Below are positions 16,975 through 27,639 of a stretch of DNA of 64,000 nt, in pieces. The notes below the pieces were generated by a model. That model was not told where the DNA came from. It saw only the letters and a program-made list of their open reading frames with translations, and ran no database searches. Within the stretch, counting starts at the first letter, position 1. Every line of letters begins with the position of its first letter. The DNA lies in assembly GCA_016716605.1 (NCBI GenBank), contig JADJWA010000001.1:2525001-2589000 (forward strand). Direction: 5' to 3'. The translations under genes and the position numbers were made by a program. The DNA is from Flavobacteriales bacterium. Its GTDB lineage: Bacteria > Bacteroidota > Bacteroidia > Flavobacteriales_F > PHOS-HE28.

Positions 16975-18291
16975 TCAGGCCACCTTGCGGCGGGACAGCT
17001 TCTGGCTGGCCAGTTCGAATTGCGTGCCCGGCTCGTCGAGCAAGCGGATGTCGCAATCGAGTTGTCCGGCGAGGGTATGGATCAGCTCCATGCCAAGGCT
17101 GTTGGGCCGATGGAAGCCATCGCGGCTCTTGAGTCCCACCCCGTCATCGCCCACGCGCATGCGCAAGCCATCGGCCTCACTGCCATGCAGGTGGAAGGTG
17201 ATGGTGCCGCTGCTGCGCCCGGGGAAGGCGTATTTGAAGCTGTTGCTGATCACCTCGTTCACCAAGAGGCCGAGGGGCACCAGCGTGTCCACGGTAAGGG
17301 TCTTCACGCTGATATCGATGTCCATCTTCAGCTTGATGTTCACGGAATAGGCGTAAACGAGGTCGCGCACCAGGCTGTTCAGGTAGCCATCAACAGGGAT
17401 GTTCGCCAGGTCCTTGGTGAGGTAGGTCTGTTCGTGCACCAGGGCCATGGCGCTCACGCGGTTCACGCATTCATTGAAGAGTTCATTCGTGCGCGGATCC
17501 TTCACCTGGTCCATCTGGAATCGGATGAGGCTCTTCACGATCTGAAGGTTGTTCTTCACGCGATGATGGATCTCCTTGATCATCACCTCTTTCTCCTCTT
17601 TGCTGAGCATGGTCTCGCGGAGCTCGCGGTTGGCTCGTTCCACGCTCTGCCGCGCCGCATCGAGCTGCTCCGCGCGCGAGCGGCTCTCCGCGAGCAGCTT
17701 GCCCCTTGCACCCACGAGCCAGGCCATGGCCACGGCCAGGAGGCAAGCTGCGATGAGCAGGACCTGGGCTTCGTTCCATTGCTGGCTGAGCGTGCTTGAG
17801 TGCGCGCTCAGGCCCTTCTCGTGGACCGCGCGTGCGTTGCGGTCGATGGCCTTCTGCGCACGGCCCATCATGATCTGGAACACGGCCTCCACGGATCTCA
17901 GGTCCGTGATGTGGTCGCCGCGGAGCACGGCCTGGGCGTGCAGCGAATCGGCCTGCGTGAGCGCCGGTAGGAGGTCGGGCACCAGGCGCTCAACGCCGGG
18001 CAGCCCTGCGAATGAAGCATCAATGCTCAGTGCGCGGCGCTGCAACTCATCCAGGCCGGCGGGCCATTGGTGCTGTCCACTGTTCACGTCGACGCGATGC
18101 ACCACGTTCAAGCGATGGAGTTCGTCGCCTATTTGGCTCAGGGCATCGAGCAGGCGCACCTCCTTGGTGATGCGTTCCTGCACCATCCGTGAACGGGATA
18201 CCAGGCTGATCCCATATCCGATGAAGAGAAGGGCGAGCAATCCGGCGGCGACGGGCCATCGGCGCCATGCGTGGAATGGAGAATGGGACAT
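16975..18291 (-). CDS. Membrane sensor histidine kinase (HisKA_2 type)
   Basis: A 438-residue kinase: transmembrane segment about 13-32, a ~145-residue periplasmic domain rich in helices, a second transmembrane segment about 178-196, a coiled-coil linker, then the HisKA_2 phosphoacceptor KEIHHRVKNNLQIVKSL (about residue 240) and an HATPase_c domain (VISNSFKYAF, GDDGVGL, LGMELIHTL). This class phosphorylates single-domain or output response regulators; two unpaired receiver proteins are 3 kb away. An in-frame start at 18321 would add an Arg-rich decapeptide; 18291 is preferred. Confidence 0.9.
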   Translation of the reverse strand: MSHSPFHAWRRWPVAAGLLALLFIGYGISLVSRSRMVQERITKEVRLLDALSQIGDELHRLNVVHRVDVNSGQHQWPAGLDELQRRALSIDASFAGLPGVERLVPDLLPALTQADSLHAQAVLRGDHITDLRSVEAVFQIMMGRAQKAIDRNARAVHEKGLSAHSSTLSQQWNEAQVLLIAACLLAVAMAWLVGARGKLLAESRSRAEQLDAARQSVERANRELRETMLSKEEKEVMIKEIHHRVKNNLQIVKSLIRFQMDQVKDPRTNELFNECVNRVSAMALVHEQTYLTKDLANIPVDGYLNSLVRDLVYAYSVNIKLKMDIDISVKTLTVDTLVPLGLLVNEVISNSFKYAFPGRSSGTITFHLHGSEADGLRMRVGDDGVGLKSRDGFHRPNSLGMELIHTLAGQLDCDIRLLDEPGTQFELASQKLSRRKVA

Positions 18292-18335
18292 GCGCCGCCT
18301 TTCAACGGCGGTGCGCCCCACGGGTTGCGCCGCGT

Positions 18336-18896
18336 TCAGGGCTCAGCGCTGGCGCGGAGCTTGGCCTCGAATGCGCCAAGGAGCGCCTGCACCCGTGATT
18401 CGGCGACATCCTTCACTTCCGCGTAGAGACGCCTACGCGAAGGGATGCTCGCGCCGCGGATGCGCGTGGGCGGGTCCGGGGAGCGCGTAAGCTGGCCCAA
18501 GTGGACCCCACCCCGCGGCGAGGTCCGGTTGCCGGTGTGGGAGAACTGGGTCACCCTTACGGTGCATTCGCCCGCGCGCGCGGTCAAGGTCACATGGTAC
18601 TGCACCACCCCCATGCTCTCCTGTCTGAGCCACATGCCCTCGGAGCGGAAATTCACCCGTGCCATGCCTTCCAGCACGCCGTTCTCGCGGTCTGACCGCA
18701 GCACTTTCGCACCCGGCTCCTTGCCGAAGGTCCAGGTCCACGCATCATGGGCCTTGTCGAATAGCAGAACCGCATTCAGCGGCACTGAGATCGATCGGGC
18801 ATAGGAGATGGGCTGTCCTGGCTCCGGATCCTGGCCGCGGGCATCAGCAACCCAGGAGCAGCACATGATCAGGCTGACGCACCAGCGCGCGAACAT
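18336..18896 (-). CDS. Secreted protein, possibly DUF4468-like
   Basis: A 186-residue protein with a signal peptide ending ADARGQ. The body follows the pattern of Bacteroidota DUF4468 proteins: a W-x-W start (DAWTWTF), a turn with VLEGMARVNF, then YHVTLTARAGECTVRVTQFSH, and a helical C-terminus. Function unknown for the family; the assignment is from pattern only. A -7 element overlaps the region right before the ATG, and the gene precedes the histidine kinase gene on the same strand by 44 bases, so the two may be co-transcribed. Confidence 0.6.
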   Translation of the reverse strand: MFARWCVSLIMCCSWVADARGQDPEPGQPISYARSISVPLNAVLLFDKAHDAWTWTFGKEPGAKVLRSDRENGVLEGMARVNFRSEGMWLRQESMGVVQYHVTLTARAGECTVRVTQFSHTGNRTSPRGGVHLGQLTRSPDPPTRIRGASIPSRRRLYAEVKDVAESRVQALLGAFEAKLRASAEP

Positions 18897-18900
18897 GGCG

Positions 18901-18908
18901 GCAAGTTA
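18901..18908 (-). promoter_or_regulatory. -7 promoter element (TAACTTGC)
   Basis: TAACTTGC ends four bases before the ATG at 18896; a transcript from it would begin at the start codon. It is back to back with the TACATTTG element for the divergent NYN gene. Confidence 0.45.
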
Positions 18909-18928
18909 GCCGGGCTCCGCAGCGGGCC

Positions 18929-18936
18929 TACATTTG
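18929..18936 (+). promoter_or_regulatory. -7 promoter element of the NYN gene (TACATTTG)
   Basis: Perfect TAnnTTTG element 21 bases before the ATG at 18958. It lies inside the longer open frame, which excludes the in-frame TTG at 18934 as translation start. Confidence 0.6.
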
Positions 18937-18957
18937 GCGACCTTATTCACTTCAAGC

Positions 18958-19887
18958 ATGAGCAGCACAGGAAGCGTGGCCCTGAAAGTGGGCGTGTTCT
19001 ATGACGGCAGCTACTTCACCCACGTGAGCAACTATTACAACTACGTCCATCCGCACCGCCGAAGGCTGCACATCGGCGGGGTCCATGAGTTCATTAAGCA
19101 CAGCCTGGCCGAGCGCGAGGGCACCCGCCCCAGCCTGTGCCATATCATCGACGCGCACTTCTTCCGTGGCCGGTTCAGCGCGCGCGATGCCATGGAGAAG
19201 ACGAATCAGCTATACTATGACCGCGTGTTCGACGATGTGCTCATGTACAACGGCGTGCAGACGCACTATCTGCCCGTGAAGGACCTGATGGGCCGCAAGC
19301 GCGAGAAGGGCATCGACGTGCTCATGGCGCTCGAGACCTATGAGCTGTGCATGCTCAAGCGCTTCGATGTGGCCGTGATCATCGCCAGCGATAGCGATCA
19401 CATGCCCCTGGTGCGCAAGCTTCACGCCTTGGGCTGCAAGACCATGCTCCTGGGATGGGACTTTGAGTTCACGGATCAGGAGACCGGCGAGGTTCAGACC
19501 ACCAAGACCAGCACGGACCTGTGGAACGAGGTGAGCTATCCCATGCCCATGCACGACCTCATCGAGGAAGGGCTGAAGGACGATGATGAGGTGGTGCGCG
19601 ACATGTTCGTGACGCGCGATGCCCGCGATGCCGAGCCTGAGGGAGACCGGCCGGCCCCTACACTGGTTGACGAGGAGCGCCATCGCAGCGCCATCATGAG
19701 CCTGATGAACGGCTATGGCTTCATCCGCTACCCGGACAACAACCTCTTCTTCCGCCATGACGACCTGCAGGGCATCAGCTTCGAGGAATTGTCCGTGAGC
19801 GATGAGGTGGAATTCAATGTGGCGATCAATCACCGTGGTCAGCGCGTGGCCAAGAACATCACCTGGCCGGCGGAGGGAGCCGCTTGA
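18958..19887 (+). CDS. NYN-domain ribonuclease fused to a cold-shock-like domain
   Basis: A 309-residue predicted RNA-processing protein. The N-terminal NYN/LabA-like PIN fold holds the acidic residues expected for metal-dependent RNA cleavage: VGVFYDGSYF, IIDAHFF, EKGIDVLMALETYE and VIIASDSDHMPLVRKL (residues about 10-200). After an acidic linker, the C-terminal ~65 residues (GYGFIRYPDNNLFFRHDDLQ, then VEFNVAINHRGQRVAKNI) look like a cold-shock/S1-type OB domain that would bind RNA. Cytosolic, no partner gene in the operon. The target RNA is unknown. Convergent and abutting the next kinase gene. Confidence 0.85.
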   Translation: MSSTGSVALKVGVFYDGSYFTHVSNYYNYVHPHRRRLHIGGVHEFIKHSLAEREGTRPSLCHIIDAHFFRGRFSARDAMEKTNQLYYDRVFDDVLMYNGVQTHYLPVKDLMGRKREKGIDVLMALETYELCMLKRFDVAVIIASDSDHMPLVRKLHALGCKTMLLGWDFEFTDQETGEVQTTKTSTDLWNEVSYPMPMHDLIEEGLKDDDEVVRDMFVTRDARDAEPEGDRPAPTLVDEERHRSAIMSLMNGYGFIRYPDNNLFFRHDDLQGISFEELSVSDEVEFNVAINHRGQRVAKNITWPAEGAA

Positions 19888-20577
19888 TCAGGCCATCGGC
19901 AAGCGCACGGTAAAGGCACAGCCGGCGCCCGGACCATCACTATGCCCGGTCAGGGTGCCCCCGTGGGCCTCGGCCCATTGCCTGGCGCGTGACAGGGATG
20001 AACGACCTTGGGCTTCGCCAGCGGTGGAGCGGCCCTTCAGCATGGCATAGCGCGTGAACACATGGGCGAGATCCTCGGCGTCGAGTCCGATGCCGCGGTC
20101 GCGAACGGTGATCACGGCGTGCTTGCCATCGTGATTCGCTTCCACCGCGATGGAGGTGCCGGCCGGGCTGAATTTCGAGGCGTTGCTGAGCAGGGCGGCG
20201 AAGAGCTCCTCGAGAAGGCGTGCATCGCCTTGGGCCATAAGGCCAGTTGCGATGCGCCGCTCAACCGATTGCCGCTTGCGATCGAACCGGTGGCTCAAGG
20301 AATCGATCGCGTGCTCCATGCATTCACCCAGATCAACCGGAGCGGGTGCTGCGATGGACGGGGAGCGTTCCACCTTGAATTCATCGAGCAGGTCCTCTGA
20401 GGCGCGCATGGCCTTGAAGTATTGCTGCTCCGCGAAGGCGATTAGCTCTGTGCGATCCGCCTCCGAGCTCCCATCCAGCTGACCGAGCACTTGCTGGATG
20501 GCGGCCAACCGATTGCGCAAGTCGTGCGCGAACCGGTGCAACCGCTCTGCCTGCTCAGGCGAAGCCTTCATGACCAT
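19888..20577 (-). CDS. Soluble histidine kinase without sensor domain
   Basis: A 229-residue cytosolic kinase: phosphoacceptor helix RFAHDLRNRLAAIQQVLG (His at about 18), then an HATPase_c domain with the N box LLSNASKFSP, G1 box VRDRGIGLD, and a degenerate C-terminal box. There is no input domain, so the signal must come from a partner. Its ATG lies three bases after the stop of the upstream receiver gene, forming a receiver-receiver-kinase unit with the next two genes. Confidence 0.87.
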   Translation of the reverse strand: MVMKASPEQAERLHRFAHDLRNRLAAIQQVLGQLDGSSEADRTELIAFAEQQYFKAMRASEDLLDEFKVERSPSIAAPAPVDLGECMEHAIDSLSHRFDRKRQSVERRIATGLMAQGDARLLEELFAALLSNASKFSPAGTSIAVEANHDGKHAVITVRDRGIGLDAEDLAHVFTRYAMLKGRSTAGEAQGRSSLSRARQWAEAHGGTLTGHSDGPGAGCAFTVRLPMA

Positions 20578-20580
20578 GGC

Positions 20581-20949
20581 TCATTCGCGGGCGAAACGCT
20601 GGAGCGTGTCCTCCAAGCTATCGCTGTTGATGGGCTTGGGGAGGTAGTGGCAGCCCTTGAGCGCTCGAATGGCCTCCACGACCTCCGGCTTGGTGCTGGC
20701 GGTGAGGAATAGAATGGGAATCGGCATGGGGTCGCTGGCATGGATCTCCTGGGCGAGCTCAAGGCCGGTCTTCGGCCCTTTGAGGTACACATCCATGATG
20801 ATCAGGTCCGGGCGCTCGGCGCGCAGCAGGGCCTCCGCCTCTTCTGCGCTCTTGGCCGTGCCGGTGACCTCAAAGCCCATGCGCTCCATCTGGAGCCGGT
20901 AACTGAACGAGATGATGGCCTCGTCCTCGATGATCAGGATCTTCTTCAT
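20581..20949 (-). CDS. Single-domain response regulator
   Basis: A 122-residue stand-alone receiver (CheY-like). Acidic pocket IIEDE at the N-terminus, phosphoacceptor Asp53 in LIIMDVYLKGPKTG, Thr in FLTAS, and Lys in YLPKPIN. No output domain. Lies three bases before the soluble kinase gene. The frame is open upstream to 20988; the ATG at 20949 is the normal receiver start. Confidence 0.9.
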   Translation of the reverse strand: MKKILIIEDEAIISFSYRLQMERMGFEVTGTAKSAEEAEALLRAERPDLIIMDVYLKGPKTGLELAQEIHASDPMPIPILFLTASTKPEVVEAIRALKGCHYLPKPINSDSLEDTLQRFARE

Positions 20950-20984
20950 GGTTGGTCCGTGGGAGAGGTTTGCGGCGACCAACT

Positions 20985-21407
20985 TCACTTCCGCCTGGCG
21001 AGGCGGTCAGCCAATACGCGCTCGAAGCTATCCACCGAGAGGGCCTTCTCGACATAACCCATCACGCTACGGAAGGATAGCGCGCGCTCCAGGTCGCTGG
21101 GGCGGTTGCTGCTGCTGAACATCACCACGCTGGTGAGCCCGTTGGGCAGCAGGCCCTCGGATTCGCAGGTGGCCAGGAACTCGAAGCCGGTCACCGCCGG
21201 CATGTTGATGTCCACGAAGAGCAGGTCAGGCAGGTCCTGCCCTTTGCGGAAATGCTCCAGGGCTTCGGTGGCGCTGGTGTAGCACGTCAATTGGCCCGTA
21301 TAGCCGGCCTTCTTCAGCACCAGCTTCGTCACGAAGTTGCAGTCTTCCTCATCGTCCACCACGATGATGTGGCGCACGGCGGTGTGCTGGAGGGTCTCTT
21401 GGGTCAT
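20985..21407 (-). CDS. Single-domain response regulator
   Basis: A 140-residue receiver with VVDDEEDC acidic pocket, phosphoacceptor Asp66 in LLFVDINMPAVTGFEFL, Ser/Thr switch in VMFSSSN, and Lys in GYVEKAL. Resembles receivers that work in phosphorelays with PAS kinases in Bacteroidota. The frame extends to 21509 but the ATG at 21407 fits the domain. Followed after 35 bases by the second receiver and then the kinase, a likely phosphorelay operon. Confidence 0.88.
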   Translation of the reverse strand: MTQETLQHTAVRHIIVVDDEEDCNFVTKLVLKKAGYTGQLTCYTSATEALEHFRKGQDLPDLLFVDINMPAVTGFEFLATCESEGLLPNGLTSVVMFSSSNRPSDLERALSFRSVMGYVEKALSVDSFERVLADRLARRK

Positions 21408-21514
21408 TCCAAATGCTGGGATAAGGCGCCTCAAACGGTGCTCGAGGATCGAATGTTCCTTCGGGATCGAACCTCGGCTGCACGGGCGGGTACCGCTCCC
21501 CGAAGACACCCCTC

Positions 21515-22432
21515 ATGAACGCCGTGATTGATTTCCTCCGCCGTGATGCGCGCCATTTCCAGATCCTCTTCCTATCGGCCTTCCTTGCTTATGGTATCGC
21601 GATGCTGCAATGGGATGCCGAGTGGCGCCGGTACCTGGTCCTCCTCGCCACTTGTCTCACGGTGCAAGCCTTGTTCATCCGTTGGTTGAAGCTGCCTTGG
21701 CATTCGATGAAGAGCGCCATGGTCACCGGATTGGGCATGAGCCTGCTCTTGAACGCAGGATCGCCCTGGGTGCTCGTGCTGGGCGCAACGGTGGCGATCG
21801 CCAGCAAGTTCCTGATCCGCAGCAATGGCAAGCATGTGTTCAATCCCGGCAATCTCGGGATCGCCGCCGCGGTGCTGCTCACAGGCGATGGGTGGGTTAG
21901 TCCGGGGCAATGGGGCAGCGGCGCCACGCTCGCCTTCCTGGTGGGCGCAGCTGGCTTCATGGTGGTGCTGCGCGTGGGGCGCATCGATACGAGCCTGGCC
22001 TTCCTCGGCGTATTCGCAGCGCTGGACTTCGCGCGGCAGGTGCTCTATCTGGGCTGGGAGCCCGATGTGTGGCTGCACCGCATGAGCAACGGATCGGTGC
22101 TGCTCTTCACCTTCTTCATGATCACCGACCCCATGACCACGCCCAAGGCCCAAGGCGCGCGCATCGGATGGAGCATCGCCATCGCGCTGCTGGCCTTCGT
22201 GCTCGGCTGGAAATGGTGGGTGAATGCCACGCCGATCTGGGCCTTGCTCATCGTCAGCGCCTTCACTCCATTGATCGACCGGCTCTGGAAGGGCGATGCG
22301 TTCCGGTGGATGAAGAATGCGGTCGACCGACCAGCCAGCAGTGAATCCGAGACACAGGCACTGAGCCTGCTTCGCCCTACTTCCACGGTTGCGCCAGGAA
22401 GCAGGCCTCGCATTGACCGGATGCTCCAATAA
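21515..22432 (+). CDS. Orphan RnfD/NqrB-like integral membrane protein
   Basis: A 305-residue protein with about nine transmembrane helices that matches the NqrB/RnfD family of the sodium-pumping Nqr and Rnf complexes. The conserved NGKHVFNPGNLGIA and MITDPMTTPK segments correspond to the quinone/flavin regions of NqrB/RnfD, but the other Rnf or Nqr subunits are absent nearby. It is followed 18 bases later by a DUF2330 gene, an association that suggests a small redox or transport module of the envelope. Electron-transfer function is inferred from family only. Confidence 0.8.
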   Translation: MNAVIDFLRRDARHFQILFLSAFLAYGIAMLQWDAEWRRYLVLLATCLTVQALFIRWLKLPWHSMKSAMVTGLGMSLLLNAGSPWVLVLGATVAIASKFLIRSNGKHVFNPGNLGIAAAVLLTGDGWVSPGQWGSGATLAFLVGAAGFMVVLRVGRIDTSLAFLGVFAALDFARQVLYLGWEPDVWLHRMSNGSVLLFTFFMITDPMTTPKAQGARIGWSIAIALLAFVLGWKWWVNATPIWALLIVSAFTPLIDRLWKGDAFRWMKNAVDRPASSESETQALSLLRPTSTVAPGSRPRIDRMLQ

Positions 22433-22450
22433 CCCTCAACCTCAATAGAC

Positions 22451-23878
22451 ATGAGAACCCTTCTGCTTCCCGCCCTTGCGCTCATGGCGCACCAAGCCGG
22501 TGCCTTCTGCGGCTTCTATGTGGCCAAGGCCGATGCCACGCTCTTCAACGACCGCAGCGAGGTGATCCTCGTGCGCGACGGCCAGCGCACCATCCTCACC
22601 ATGAGCAATGACTTCAAGGGCGACGTGAAGGGCTTTGCCTTGGTGGTGCCCGTGCCCACCGTGCTTCTGCGCGACGACATCAAGGTGGTGGAGCGCCGTG
22701 TATTCGATGCGCTCGATGCCTACAGCGCGCCACGGCTGGTGGAGTATTATGATGAGAATCCGTGCCAGCGCTGGCTCTATAGCAATGCAGACATGCAGGA
22801 GAGCGTGGCCGCTCCGAGGTCCGCCTCGGCCATGAAGCAAGAGGAACGTGAAGCCAAGGACAAAGGCGTCACCATCGAGGCGCGTTACACGGTAGGGGAG
22901 TATGACATCCTGATCCTGAGCGCGAAGGAGAGCGTGGGCCTTAAGGAATGGCTGATGGAGAATGGGTACAAGATCCCGCAGACGGCGCACGAAGTGCTGG
23001 ACCCCTACATCAGGAGCAACCTGAAGTTCTTCGTGGTGAAGGTGAACCTGAAGGAACTCCAGGCATCGGGTTACAGCACCTTGCGGCCCATTCAGATCCG
23101 GTATGAGAGCCACAAGTTCATGTTGCCCATCCGATTGGGCATGGCCAACAGCAACGGCTCGCAGGACATGATCGTGCATGCCTTCACGCGCACGGGCCGT
23201 GTGGAGTGCGTGAACTATCGCACGGTGAAAGTGCCCAGCGACCGGAACATCCCGCTCTTCGCGAAGCAGCGATTCGGTCCTTTCTACAAGGATCTCTTCG
23301 CGCGGGCGCATCGCCGTGAGGGCCGCAACACGGTCTTCCTGGAGTACGCGTGGAACGTGACGCCCAGCTTCAATGGCATGAAGTGCGACCCCTGCGTGGG
23401 CCCGCCGCCCATGCCACGCGAATTCGCGCAGGCCGGAGCCGATTGGAGCCAGCAGGGCGCTCCCACTTTCTACACACGGCTGCATGTGCGCTACTCCCGC
23501 GATCGTTTCCCGCAGGACCTCGTTTTTCAAGTGACGCCCAACACCGAGCATTTCCAAGCACGCTACGTCCTCACCCACCCGGCCCAGGGCGACCTTACCT
23601 GCTCCGATGGACAGGATTACCTGGAGCAGCTCTACTACCGCCGCCATCGTGAACTGGAAGAGCTCCATTCACTCACCGGATGGAACGTGGACAAGCACCG
23701 CGACTACGCGGATGAGGTGAGGCGTCGCATGAGCCCGGAGCGACGCAACACGGTCGCGCCACCGGTGCCATTCAATGGCCCAGGAGGCATGGGCGGGCGC
23801 TGGATGATCGCGATGCTGGGGGCGTTGGCCTTCGCGCTGGTCGAATACACCGCAAGACGCCGCTGGAAACTCGCATAG
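22451..23878 (+). CDS. DUF2330 domain protein, membrane-anchored
   Basis: A 475-residue exported protein: signal peptide ending GAFCGFYVAKADATLFN, a long extracytoplasmic DUF2330 domain (ILTMSNDFKGDVKGFALVVPVP is the family hallmark), and a single C-terminal transmembrane helix (about 452-470) followed by a short basic tail, so it faces the periplasm and is anchored in the inner membrane. The conserved Cys near the N-terminus and internal CDPCVG pair could bind a cofactor or form disulfides. Same operon as the RnfD-like gene. Function unknown. Confidence 0.85.
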   Translation: MRTLLLPALALMAHQAGAFCGFYVAKADATLFNDRSEVILVRDGQRTILTMSNDFKGDVKGFALVVPVPTVLLRDDIKVVERRVFDALDAYSAPRLVEYYDENPCQRWLYSNADMQESVAAPRSASAMKQEEREAKDKGVTIEARYTVGEYDILILSAKESVGLKEWLMENGYKIPQTAHEVLDPYIRSNLKFFVVKVNLKELQASGYSTLRPIQIRYESHKFMLPIRLGMANSNGSQDMIVHAFTRTGRVECVNYRTVKVPSDRNIPLFAKQRFGPFYKDLFARAHRREGRNTVFLEYAWNVTPSFNGMKCDPCVGPPPMPREFAQAGADWSQQGAPTFYTRLHVRYSRDRFPQDLVFQVTPNTEHFQARYVLTHPAQGDLTCSDGQDYLEQLYYRRHRELEELHSLTGWNVDKHRDYADEVRRRMSPERRNTVAPPVPFNGPGGMGGRWMIAMLGALAFALVEYTARRRWKLA

Positions 23879-23959
23879 CTTGGATCGGCGAAAGGCCATG
23901 ACCTCCGTCAATTCCAAACGCGCGGCACCGGGTACCTTCGCTGCACAACCCTACGAATC

Positions 23960-24418
23960 ATGGACCGCATCGCCACCAAACGCCTTGTGCTGCAGGCCGC
24001 ACGTGCCCGCCTGGAAACCACTGCAGCGGAATTGCGATCCCGCATCGAGGAATTGAAAGCCGTCACCATCGGCGACGACAACGCCGATAGTGCCAGCCAA
24101 TCCGAGAGCACGCATGGAAACGATCTGGACCTCATGCGTTCGATCGGCGTGCAATTGGAGCATGTGCAGCAGGACCTCGACCGGCTAGGCATCGTGGCGC
24201 CCGATGCATGCATGGACACCGTTCAGTTCGGGGCGGTGGTGCATACCGATGTGCGCAACCTGCTCATTGGCTTCAGCTTGGAGGAATTCGGCGCAGCGGG
24301 CCGGCAATACCTTGGTGTAACGCCGAAGGCGCCGCTGGTGCAGGCGCTCTATGGGCGTAAGGTGGGCGAGAGCGCCGTGGTGAACGGTGTGCGCTATACG
24401 GTGCAGGAAATCTGCTGA
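23960..24418 (+). CDS. GreA/GreB-like transcription factor domain protein
   Basis: A 152-residue protein with an N-terminal coiled coil (about 5-75) and a C-terminal FKBP-like domain of the GreA/GreB family (VQFGAVVHTDVRNLLIG ... YLGVTPKAPLVQALYGRKVGESAVVNG). It may bind the secondary channel of RNA polymerase, but the coiled-coil tip lacks the clear Asp-Glu pair of true GreA, so anti-backtracking activity is uncertain. A TACCTTCG -7 element (23933-23940) precedes the ATG by 19 bases. Confidence 0.8.
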   Translation: MDRIATKRLVLQAARARLETTAAELRSRIEELKAVTIGDDNADSASQSESTHGNDLDLMRSIGVQLEHVQQDLDRLGIVAPDACMDTVQFGAVVHTDVRNLLIGFSLEEFGAAGRQYLGVTPKAPLVQALYGRKVGESAVVNGVRYTVQEIC

Positions 24419-24453
24419 GCCGCACTTTCTTTGGCGGAAAGAACCCGTCAAGG

Positions 24454-24993
24454 ATGGAACTCTATGAAATCGCGATCGGCGCGCGCGTGAAGCACCCCAC
24501 CATGGGCGTGGGCGTGGTGTACGATATGGATCCGCGCACGGTGCACATCTTCTTCAAGGAGCATGGTGAGCAACCCGTTAGCCGGAGCTTCGAAGGCCTC
24601 GTTACGATCGCTCCGGGTGTTGAGGTTGGTCAGGAGCCGCTGGACCTTGATGCCGTGCGGGATTGCCTCAAGGAGGTGCTCGAGGAGTTGCAGCAGCCGC
24701 AACGACCGGTGGATATGGCACGGCGCTACGAAGGCGGTACTTTGGAACTGAAGCCAAAGGACCCCTCGCTCAAGAGCAAGGAGATGCCCATCGACGACTT
24801 CTTCCACAAGATCGTGATGATCCGCGACCGCTTCCGCGTGCTGGAGCAGAAGATCAACGCGCACGAGAAGCTCAGCGAGGCAGACAAGGTGGAACTGCAG
24901 CAGTACATCACGCGCTGCTACGGTTCGCTCACCACCTTCAACATCCTCTTTGAGGATAAGGAGGACCACTTCGTTGGCCAGAAGGGCGATTGA
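24454..24993 (+). CDS. Conserved hypothetical protein
   Basis: A 179-residue cytosolic protein. The first ~50 residues (GARVKHPTMGVGVVYDMDPR) resemble the small beta domain found in PcrA/UvrD C-termini and other Tudor-like RNA polymerase-binding folds; the rest is helical with an acidic tail. No enzyme motif. It may interact with RNA polymerase like the preceding Gre-like gene, 35 bases upstream on the same strand; this is inference. Confidence 0.6.
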   Translation: MELYEIAIGARVKHPTMGVGVVYDMDPRTVHIFFKEHGEQPVSRSFEGLVTIAPGVEVGQEPLDLDAVRDCLKEVLEELQQPQRPVDMARRYEGGTLELKPKDPSLKSKEMPIDDFFHKIVMIRDRFRVLEQKINAHEKLSEADKVELQQYITRCYGSLTTFNILFEDKEDHFVGQKGD

Positions 24994-25148
24994 GGCACGC
25001 ACATAGCGAACGGCAGGTAAACTCAGGTCCGTCTTGCCAAGTACTGTCATACGGCTAGCTCCAATGGCGGAGCCACGCGTTGGAGTCTTAGGAACGGGCG
25101 ATTGGCAAATCAGCAGCGGAGGAACAGATGGCGCATTGGGCGGCTATG

Positions 25149-25565
25149 CTACTCCTCGAACGCCTCGATCGTGGCCTGGCGCTCCACAAGCTTGGTGAAC
25201 TTGCCATCGTAGCGCGTGGCGCGCACGATATGGTTGTCGATCCAATGGTAGTTGCCGCCGCGCGGCTTGCCGAAGAGGATCGCGTGGTACTTGAAGCCGT
25301 GCGCATCGAGCCACGCCATGGTCACTTCGCGGTGCTCCTCGGTCCGACTGGTGAAGAAGGTGATGATGTGCCCTTCATCGAACCAGCCGTTGCAGATCTC
25401 CAGCGCGCCCTCGTAAATGGAGGCGATTGCCATGCGCTCGGGCTCCTCGTTGGGGATGTCCTCGCAGATGGTGCCGTCGATGTCGATGAGGAAGTTCTTC
25501 TTCCCTTCGGGCAGCCTTGGGCTGATGCGCTTGCCATCCTCGAAGGCGTCGTTGAGCTGTGCCAT
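25149..25565 (-). CDS. Small HAD-superfamily phosphatase-like protein
   Basis: A 138-residue HAD fold protein: motif I FLIDIDGTICEDIP (nucleophile Asp, DxDGT), motif II FFTSRTEEHR, motif III/IV region DNHIVRATRYDGKF. It lacks a cap domain and is about the size of LNS2-like or phosphatase-like proteins often annotated near sugar phosphate genes in Bacteroidota. The substrate is unknown. It is the last gene after acs, 13 bases downstream, so the two are probably co-transcribed. Confidence 0.8.
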   Translation of the reverse strand: MAQLNDAFEDGKRISPRLPEGKKNFLIDIDGTICEDIPNEEPERMAIASIYEGALEICNGWFDEGHIITFFTSRTEEHREVTMAWLDAHGFKYHAILFGKPRGGNYHWIDNHIVRATRYDGKFTKLVERQATIEAFEE

Positions 25566-25578
25566 GGGGTAAAGTTGG

Positions 25579-27474
<1,896 letters not shown>

Positions 27475-27639
27475 GGTGCCGGCGAAGTTGGGCGTTCGGC
27501 ATACAAGATCGTCAGTTCCCATGTCAAGGCGGTTCGTCTAAAGAAAATCAGCATTCGTCTTGACTTTCGCCCATTGCACCTGAAATCTTGCGGCCACTTT
27601 TCCGACTGGCAACAGACCCCAACGAATAACCCAACACGC

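Noticed and set aside
22442..23668. 408-codon minus-strand frame
   Set aside because: Antisense to the DUF2330 gene, lacks motifs and promoter.
24994..25148. Possible small gene or regulatory element
   Set aside because: The 155-base gap before the HAD gene has no frame, hairpin or promoter that stands out.
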